A stretch of 9,117 bases of DNA from an uncultured Butyrivibrio sp. (GTDB lineage Bacteria > Bacillota > Clostridia > Lachnospirales > Lachnospiraceae). Of this stretch, positions 4,969-9,117 are shown in pieces (the first letter of the stretch is position 1; each line of letters begins with the position of its first letter). Location: contig CAMVRW010000084.1 in the NCBI GenBank assembly GCA_947169985.1, positions 1 to 9,117 on the forward strand. The letters run 5' to 3'. Below the pieces are notes generated by a model. That model saw nothing but the letters and a program-made list of their open reading frames with translations, ran no database searches and had not been told where the DNA came from. The translations under genes were made by a program, and so were the position numbers.

Positions 4969-5610
4969 TTATCCAAGGATCTTAACAATATCTTCAAAGA
5001 CATCATTCATATCTTTGGTTCCATCGACAGTTTTAAGGATGTTTTTGCCATTATAATATGTTATAAGAGGCTGTGTCTGTTCATGATAAACACTGAGACG
5101 ATTCTGAACTGTTTCCGGTTTATCATCATCTCTTTGTACAAGCTCACTACCACAGCGATCACATATGCCTTCCTGCTTCGGAGGGATATGCTCGATATGA
5201 TAAGTAGCTCCGCACTTAAGACAAGCACGTCTTCCTGACATTCTGCGAACAATATTTTCATCAGGAACTTCTACATTTATTGCAAAATCTATCTTGTCAG
5301 AAAGCTTTGTAAGCTCTTTGTCAAGTACATCTGCCTGAGGGATAGTTCTTGGGAATCCGTCAAGAACATAACCATCTTTACAATCTTCCTTAGCTACTCT
5401 GTCAAGAAGAAGTTCAACAGTCAGTTCATCAGGAACAAGCTGTCCCTTATCCATGTACTCCTTAGCTTTTTTGCCAAGTTCTGTTCCGTTTTTTATATTC
5501 GATCTGAAAAGATCTCCTGTTGAAATGTGCGGAATATTGTACTTGTCACATATCATCTGTGCCTGTGTACCTTTACCGGCACCAGGTGCTCCCAGCATTA
5601 TAATCTTCAT
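4969..5610 (-). CDS. adk: Adenylate kinase, zinc-LID type
   Basis: Catalyses ATP + AMP to two ADP in the cytosol, balancing adenine nucleotides. It has 213 residues, normal for the long bacterial form. The P-loop [10 protein letters not shown] spans 7-16, the AMP-binding part contains STGDLFR (30-36) and DGFPRT (84-89), and the LID domain follows at about 122-160. The LID has CxxC pairs Cys130/Cys133 and Cys150/Cys153, a zinc site common in Gram-positive Adk. Arg123 and the RDDD segment (160-163) match catalytic positions. The start at 5610 is preceded by a GAGGAG site with 8 nt spacing. It lies 95 nt after secY, behind a terminator-like hairpin, and 13 nt before map. Confidence 0.98.
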   Translation of the reverse strand: MKIIMLGAPGAGKGTQAQMICDKYNIPHISTGDLFRSNIKNGTELGKKAKEYMDKGQLVPDELTVELLLDRVAKEDCKDGYVLDGFPRTIPQADVLDKELTKLSDKIDFAINVEVPDENIVRRMSGRRACLKCGATYHIEHIPPKQEGICDRCGSELVQRDDDKPETVQNRLSVYHEQTQPLITYYNGKNILKTVDGTKDMNDVFEDIVKILG

Positions 5611-5625
5611 TCCCCTGTCTCCTCT

Positions 5626-5654
5626 ATTATGTATATAGTCTTATGTCAACGCAA
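5626..5654 (-). promoter_or_regulatory. Tentative promoter upstream of adk
   Basis: CATAAT (5626-5631, 5 of 6 to the -10) lies 17 nt after TTGCGT (5649-5654, 3 of 6 to the -35). A perfect TTGACA (5644-5649) overlaps but is only 12 nt from that -10, which is too close. If real, it would restart transcription for adk-map-infA after the hairpin that follows secY, with a very short leader. Confidence 0.25.
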
Positions 5655-5696
5655 AAGAAGGTCGGGCCATGCAAAACCATGAAACCCGGCCTCTTT
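5653..5696 (-). terminator. Terminator-like hairpin after secY
   Basis: The transcribed strand pairs AAAGAGGCCGGG (5685-5696) with CCCGACCTTCTTT (5654-5666), 11 bp with one C-A mismatch and one bulged T. An inner CATG/CATG stem lies in the loop, and the 3' arm ends in TTCTTTT. The A-rich 5' flank and T-rich 3' arm match an intrinsic terminator. It begins 9 nt after the secY stop. Because essential genes follow, it must be leaky or be followed by a new promoter. Confidence 0.6.
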
Positions 5697-5705
5697 GTAT
5701 TATTC

Positions 5706-7025
5706 TCAATCGTCTAAAAAGCCTTTGTAATTACGAACAAGCATCTGTGACTCAATCTGCTTAACTGTTTCAAGTATAACACTTACAACGATGATAAGAG
5801 AAGTGCCACCAAATGATACATTTGCATTAAAAAGTCCGTTAAATACGATTGGAAGGACCGCAATGATTATCAGGCCACATACACCTATAAGAACGATGTA
5901 TTTAAGCATGGTCTGCAGATAATCGCTGGTTGGCTTACCAGGTCTGATACCAGGTATAAAACCCCCCTGCTTCTTAAGATTATCTGCTATCTCAAGCGGA
6001 TTAAATGTAATGTCTGTATAGAAATAAGCAAAGAATATCATCAGAAGTATATATACGACAAGACCTATGCTGTATTTCCACTGAGAAGTCTGGAACCAGT
6101 TACCTTCATTAAGATATTTGAGAACCTCGCTCCAAATTCCTGTTCCCTTGTATCCCAGAAGCTGAGAAACTATGATCGGGAACTGGAAAAGTGACATTGC
6201 AAAAATGATAGGCATAACGCCGGCAGTATTAACCTTGAGTGGAATCTCAGCTCCACTTGAACCTACAAGGCGTCTGCCCTGTAATTTCTTAGCATACTGA
6301 ACCGGAATCTTACGCTCTGCATCATTGAGCAGGACTACCAGTACTACCATTGCAACAATGATAGTAAGAATGATAAGACCATAAACAACCTTCTGAACCA
6401 CTGAGTGATTCTCAAGGAACTGCGTATAAAGAGTCTTTAAATCCTGCGGCATTCTGGAGACAATGTTGATTGTAAGGACAATGGACATACCATTACCTAC
6501 ACCATAATCCGTAATTCTTTCACCAATCCACATAAGGAATGCACTACCTGCAGTAAGCGCTGCAACGATTTCTACACAATATACCCAGTTCTGAGATTTG
6601 ATAAGAAGACCATTGCGATAGAAACCTACTGCCATAGCAATTGATTCTACGAGCGCAAGTGCTATTGTGATGTAACGAGTCATGTTAGTAAGTTTCTTAC
6701 GTCCTTCCTCGCCATCATGCTGCCATTCTTCTAACTTCGGAATAGCAATAGTCAGCAGCTGTATAATGATAGAGGATGTAATATAAGGTGTAATATTCAG
6801 AGCCAGAATTGACATCTGTTCGAATGAACCACCTGTAAAACGATCCATGAAACCAAAAGTTCCACCTGCTGTAAGATTTTTGAACCAGGCTGAAAACTGA
6901 TCACCGTATATTCCGGGAACAGTTATTAAAGTACCAAGTCTGATTACTGCAAGCATCAGAAGTGTAAATATTATCTTGCTTCTGATTTCTCTGATTTTGA
7001 ATGCATTCTTTAGGGTTGTTAGCAT
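5706..7025 (-). CDS. secY: Protein translocase channel subunit SecY
   Basis: Forms the membrane channel of the Sec translocon with SecE and SecG, driven by SecA or by ribosomes. The 439 residues contain about ten hydrophobic segments, near 18-38, 70-95, 117-137, 148-168, 180-192, 213-234, 268-290, 318-338, 373-395 and 405-420. Family landmarks include ALNITPYITSSIIIQLL (75-91), GNGMSIVL, the cytosolic loop ERKIPVQYAKKLQGRR (237-252), KVNTAGVMPIIFA, the GGFIPGIRPGKPT loop (354-366) and the C-terminus RNYKGFL. The start codon overlaps the rplO stop as TGATG, and a GAGGTGAT site lies 7 nt upstream inside rplO, implying translational coupling. Confidence 0.98.
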   Translation of the reverse strand: MLTTLKNAFKIREIRSKIIFTLLMLAVIRLGTLITVPGIYGDQFSAWFKNLTAGGTFGFMDRFTGGSFEQMSILALNITPYITSSIIIQLLTIAIPKLEEWQHDGEEGRKKLTNMTRYITIALALVESIAMAVGFYRNGLLIKSQNWVYCVEIVAALTAGSAFLMWIGERITDYGVGNGMSIVLTINIVSRMPQDLKTLYTQFLENHSVVQKVVYGLIILTIIVAMVVLVVLLNDAERKIPVQYAKKLQGRRLVGSSGAEIPLKVNTAGVMPIIFAMSLFQFPIIVSQLLGYKGTGIWSEVLKYLNEGNWFQTSQWKYSIGLVVYILLMIFFAYFYTDITFNPLEIADNLKKQGGFIPGIRPGKPTSDYLQTMLKYIVLIGVCGLIIIAVLPIVFNGLFNANVSFGGTSLIIVVSVILETVKQIESQMLVRNYKGFLDD

Positions 7026-7465
7026 CAGATCACCTCAGCTGTTCCACCAAGAGCCTCGATCTTTTCTTTTGCAGATGCACTGAATGCATTTACTTTAACC
7101 GTAAGCTTCTTAGTTAATTCTCCGCCACCAAGAATCTTAACACCATCATTTTCCTTCTTGATGATGCCCATTTCCTTAAGTGCGCTGACAGTAACTTCAG
7201 CTCCGTTATCAAATGCTTCCAGTCTGTCAACATTGATAGCTACAAAATTCTTAGAATTGATGTTCTTGAAGCCTCTCTTAGGAAGTCTTCTGAACAGTGG
7301 CATCTGGCCACCTTCAAATCCTGGTCTTGGAGCTCCTGAACGAGCCTTCTGACCCTTGTGACCCTTACCAGCAGTCTTGCCGTTTCCTGAAGCGTGTCCA
7401 CGTCCTCTTCTGAAGTTGTCTGACTGAACTGAACCTTCAGCTGGTCTTAAATTTGATAATTCCAT
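7025..7465 (-). CDS. rplO: Ribosomal protein L15 (uL15)
   Basis: Late-assembling large-subunit protein bound deep in 23S rRNA; the gene precedes secY in most bacteria. The 146 residues are of normal length. The glycine- and arginine-rich N-terminal extension has [19 protein letters not shown] (15-33), [19 protein letters not shown] (35-53) and FRRLPKRGF (58-66), and the globular part ends [21 protein letters not shown] site lies 7 nt before the ATG. The gene is separated from rpmD by 153 nt holding a terminator, a candidate promoter and a 9-bp hairpin, so it may open its own transcript with secY. Confidence 0.98.
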   Translation of the reverse strand: MELSNLRPAEGSVQSDNFRRGRGHASGNGKTAGKGHKGQKARSGAPRPGFEGGQMPLFRRLPKRGFKNINSKNFVAINVDRLEAFDNGAEVTVSALKEMGIIKKENDGVKILGGGELTKKLTVKVNAFSASAKEKIEALGGTAEVI

Positions 7466-7482
7466 GATTTTTCCTCATTTCC

Positions 7483-7522
7483 CGCTGCGAGATCACTAAG
7501 ACGCAGACTATGCCTCGCAGCG
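7483..7522 (-). promoter_or_regulatory. Nine-bp GC-rich hairpin in the rplO leader
   Basis: CGCTGCGAG (7514-7522) pairs perfectly with CTCGCAGCG (7483-7491) around a 22-nt loop. The stem ends 6 nt before the GAGG ribosome site of rplO. No U-tract follows, so it is not a terminator. Its position suits translational control or mRNA stabilisation of rplO-secY. Confidence 0.55.
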
Positions 7523-7548
7523 TGTCTCATAATCTGCTCGCTCATTAT

Positions 7549-7577
7549 ATTATATGCACATTTACCGTGCATAGAAA
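7549..7577 (-). promoter_or_regulatory. Candidate promoter upstream of rplO
   Basis: Two overlapping perfect TATAAT boxes (7549-7554 and 7544-7549) lie just after the terminator. At 17 nt from the first, the -35 position reads TTTCTA (7572-7577), only 3 of 6 to consensus. The spacer is filled by a 7-bp dyad. It would restart transcription for rplO-secY. The good -10 with a poor -35 leaves it uncertain. Confidence 0.4.
7553..7573. repeat. Inverted repeat in the rplO promoter spacer
   Basis: TATGCAC and GTGCATA are perfect 7-bp arms separated by 7 nt. They fill the space between the proposed -35 and -10, a classic operator position, but could equally be a small RNA hairpin following the terminator. 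Confidence 0.5.
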
Positions 7578-7612
7578 ACATGGTTCTGCAAAAAAATTGC
7601 AGAACCGTGTTT
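7576..7612 (-). terminator. Intrinsic terminator after rpmD
   Basis: The transcribed strand forms GGTTCTGCAA/TTGCAGAACC (7597-7606 and 7582-7591), 10 perfect bp with a 5-T loop. It is extended beyond one mismatch by five more pairs (AAACA/TGTTT), and the 3' arm runs into TGTTTTCT. It starts 6 nt after the rpmD stop codon. The shape is that of a rho-independent terminator and would also work on the plus strand, though no gene points that way. A terminator here splits the spc operon in two. Confidence 0.75.
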
Positions 7613-7618
7613 ATATCA

Positions 7619-7807
7619 TTACATTTCTTCAACTTTAACAAGGTGTCTGATCTGCTGGATCTGTCCTCTTGTAGCGGAGTTATCCGGAAGAACAACACTG
7701 CTGTTAAGTTTCTTAAATCCCATTGATTTAACGGTTGCTACCTGCTTAGGCACAGCACCGATAGTGGATTTAATCAATGTGATCTTGAGTTTCTTTTCTG
7801 CTGCCAT
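7619..7807 (-). CDS. rpmD: Ribosomal protein L30 (uL30)
   Basis: Small large-subunit protein of the bacterial short type. It has 62 residues: MAAEKKLKITLIKSTIGAVP, the conserved KQVATVKSMGFKKLNSSV (21-38) and the closing RGQIQQIRHLVKVEEM. Length and motif order match the family (about 60 residues). An AAAGGAG site lies 6 nt before the ATG, in the 29-nt gap after rpsE. It ends a compact run of four genes; a terminator-like hairpin starts 6 nt beyond its stop codon. A frame overlapping its 5' half, out of phase, has no family match and is a shadow. Confidence 0.97.
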   Translation of the reverse strand: MAAEKKLKITLIKSTIGAVPKQVATVKSMGFKKLNSSVVLPDNSATRGQIQQIRHLVKVEEM

Positions 7808-7836
7808 TGATTTCTCCTTTCCTTAAGGCTGTTACC

Positions 7837-8346
7837 TTAAGCTTTAACTTCTTCTACAGACTTGCCACGCATCTTTGCAACTTCCTCAGGAGTCTTAAGC
7901 TTGCTGAGGCCGTTGATTGTAGCGAATACAACGTTCTGCTTGTTGTTGGAACCAAGAGACTTTGTACGAATGTTCTTGATACCAGCAAGTTCACATACGG
8001 AACGTGCAGGACCACCTGCGATGATACCTGTACCTTCTGGGCTCTTCTTAAGAAGAACTTCAGCGCTTCCGAACTTACCAACGAAATCATGTGTAATGGA
8101 GTTATTCTCATCAAGAGCAACTGTAACAAGTGACTTTGTTGCAGCTTCCTTACCCTTACGAATAGCATCCGGAATTTCTGTAGCCTTACCAAGACCACAA
8201 CCTACGTGTCCATTACCATCACCTACAACTACGAGAGCTGTAAACTTCATGTTACGGCCACCCTTAACTACCTTGGTAACCCTTTTAATGGTAACGACTT
8301 TATCTGTTAACTCAAGCTGACTTGCATCAACGACTGTACGTTTCAT
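7837..8346 (-). CDS. rpsE: Ribosomal protein S5 (uS5)
   Basis: Small-subunit protein at the mRNA entry and decoding region, linked to translational fidelity. The 169 residues have the N-terminal double-stranded RNA-binding domain (about 10-75) with [20 protein letters not shown] and [20 protein letters not shown] (43-62). The C-terminal domain follows with [19 protein letters not shown] (105-123) and [12 protein letters not shown]. The VVKGGR loop, where spectinomycin-resistance changes arise in E. coli, appears wild type. A GAGGAG site lies 11 nt before the ATG, in the 19-nt gap after rplR; rpmD follows after 29 nt. Confidence 0.98.
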   Translation of the reverse strand: MKRTVVDASQLELTDKVVTIKRVTKVVKGGRNMKFTALVVVGDGNGHVGCGLGKATEIPDAIRKGKEAATKSLVTVALDENNSITHDFVGKFGSAEVLLKKSPEGTGIIAGGPARSVCELAGIKNIRTKSLGSNNKQNVVFATINGLSKLKTPEEVAKMRGKSVEEVKA

Positions 8347-8365
8347 TTAATTCTGTTCTCCTCTC

Positions 8366-8734
8366 TTAGAATTCTAAGCCAGCTTTTCTGGCAGCATCAG
8401 CAAGGGCTTCAACCTTACCGTGATAAATGTAACCTGCTCTGTCGAAAACAACAGCCTTGATACCCTTTTCAAGGGCTCTCTTAGCTACTACATCTCCAAC
8501 ATATGCAGCTGCATCAACATCATCGGTGTTCTTGAGCTCAGCTTTGATGTCTTTCTCAAGAGTAGAAGCAGAAACAAGAGTCTTCTGAGCTACGTCATCG
8601 ATAACCTGAGCGTAGATGTTCTTGTTGCTTCTGAACACTGCAAGTCTTGGTCTCTCAGCAGTGCCGCTGTAGCGTTTACGTTCCTTCAGGTGCTTCTTTT
8701 CACGAATTTCCTGTCTGGATTCTTTTCTAACCAT
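8366..8734 (-). CDS. rplR: Ribosomal protein L18 (uL18)
   Basis: Binds 5S rRNA and brings it into the central protuberance together with L5. The 122 residues start with the basic tail [20 protein letters not shown], then show [20 protein letters not shown] (24-43), the conserved [13 protein letters not shown] (46-58), and the C-terminal [20 protein letters not shown]. Length is typical. An AAGGAG site stands 8 nt before the ATG, within the 19-nt gap that follows rplF. The neighbours L6 and S5 are the standard ones. Nothing unusual was seen. Confidence 0.98.
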   Translation of the reverse strand: MVRKESRQEIREKKHLKERKRYSGTAERPRLAVFRSNKNIYAQVIDDVAQKTLVSASTLEKDIKAELKNTDDVDAAAYVGDVVAKRALEKGIKAVVFDRAGYIYHGKVEALADAARKAGLEF

Positions 8735-8753
8735 TTTACACTCTCCTTATCTC

Positions 8754-9117
8754 TTACTTCTTACCGGTCTTACCGACTTTACGTCTGATTACTTCATCAA
8801 CGTACTTGATTCCCTTGCCCTTATATGGTTCAGGAGCTCTCTTCTCGCGGATGATTGCTGCGTACTGGCCAACCTTTTCCTTGTCGATACCCTTAACTGT
8901 GATGATCTGACCTTCAACAGTAGATTCAACACCTTCAGGATCTTCAAGTTCTACCGGATGAGAATATCCAAGAGTAAGTGTGAGAGTTTTGCCCTTCTTT
9001 GCAGCTCTGTAACCAACACCTGCAACCTCGAGCTTCTTCTCAAATCCGTCTTTAACACCTGTTACCATGTTGTTCAGAAGTGCTCTTGTAAGTCCGTGGA
9101 GAGCCTTTGTTCTCTTC
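8754..9117 (-). CDS. rplF: Ribosomal protein L6 (uL6), 5' end cut by window edge
   Basis: Large-subunit protein near the sarcin-ricin loop and the factor-binding site. The last 120 residues are present; about the first 60 of a protein of about 180 lie beyond position 9117. The visible frame begins [20 protein letters not shown], matching the end of the first L6 domain. The second domain carries [32 protein letters not shown] and the closing [20 protein letters not shown]. The internal ATG at 9068 is not the start, since the family match continues upstream of it. rplR follows after 19 nt. Confidence 0.96.
   Translation of the reverse strand, partial: KRTKALHGLTRALLNNMVTGVKDGFEKKLEVAGVGYRAAKKGKTLTLTLGYSHPVELEDPEGVESTVEGQIITVKGIDKEKVGQYAAIIREKRAPEPYKGKGIKYVDEVIRRKVGKTGKK

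Noticed and set aside
5644..5649. Perfect TTGACA between secY and adk
   Set aside because: The only good -10 (CATAAT) is 12 nt away and no other -10 is found at 16-18 nt, so this box is probably chance.
7447..7698. Minus-strand reading frame of 83 codons spanning the rpmD end, the terminator and the rplO start
   Set aside because: It runs out of phase through rpmD and through a terminator hairpin, has no ribosome site and no recognisable family. Its distal part (MSEQIMRHAARHSLRL onward) would be a leader peptide overlapping rplO, but starts right at the -10 boxes without a ribosome site.
7862..8320. Plus-strand frame of 152 codons opposite rpsE, and a 122-codon one at 8420-8788 opposite rplR
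   Set aside because: Both are antisense to well-identified ribosomal protein genes and show no domain.
1..9117. Mobile elements, CRISPR arrays, tRNA or rRNA genes, defence genes
   Set aside because: Looked for on both strands and not seen; coding space is fully used by the conserved ribosomal cluster.

Overview
The window is a piece of a bacterial S10-spc-alpha ribosomal protein cluster. Every gene lies on the minus strand, so transcription runs from high to low coordinates. The order is rplF (5' end missing), rplR, rpsE, rpmD, rplO, secY, adk, map, infA, rpmJ, rpsM, rpsK, rpsD, rpoA and rplQ (3' end missing). The likely source is a Clostridia member of the Lachnospiraceae type. Four things point there: rpsD sits between rpsK and rpoA (Bacillus keeps rpsD elsewhere), S4 lacks the zinc cysteines, Adk has a four-cysteine LID, and L17 carries an insertion of about 55 residues. 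I recognise these sequences from memory and ran no search. The DNA is moderately AT-rich and the Shine-Dalgarno sites are of the AAAGGAGG type.

Region by region: 8754-9117 holds the end of rplF. rplR, rpsE and rpmD follow with gaps of only 19, 19 and 29 nt. A 153-nt gap (7466-7618) then contains a strong terminator-like hairpin, a candidate promoter and a 9-bp leader hairpin before rplO. rplO and secY overlap by one base. A 95-nt gap after secY has a second terminator-like hairpin. adk, map and infA form a tight group with gaps of 13 and 26 nt. A 168-nt gap with the best promoter of the window (A/T-rich upstream element) precedes rpmJ. Wide gaps rich in inverted repeats then precede rpsM (285 nt), rpsK (94 nt), rpsD (289 nt) and rplQ (143 nt). 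rpoA has a GTG start and a 67-nt leader.

Together the genes supply ribosomal proteins of both subunits, the translocon channel SecY, initiation factor IF-1, methionine aminopeptidase, adenylate kinase and the RNA polymerase alpha subunit. This is the usual core of translation, secretion and transcription. No mobile element, CRISPR array, tRNA or rRNA was seen.

The proteins are ordinary. The interest lies between them: most wide gaps stand directly upstream of ribosomal protein genes and fold, on paper, into hairpins on the transcribed strand. The most striking is a compact three-way junction (3483-3534) upstream of rpsM. These are candidates for ribosomal-protein autoregulatory leaders or processing sites. 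That reading is inference; only the base complementarity is seen directly.
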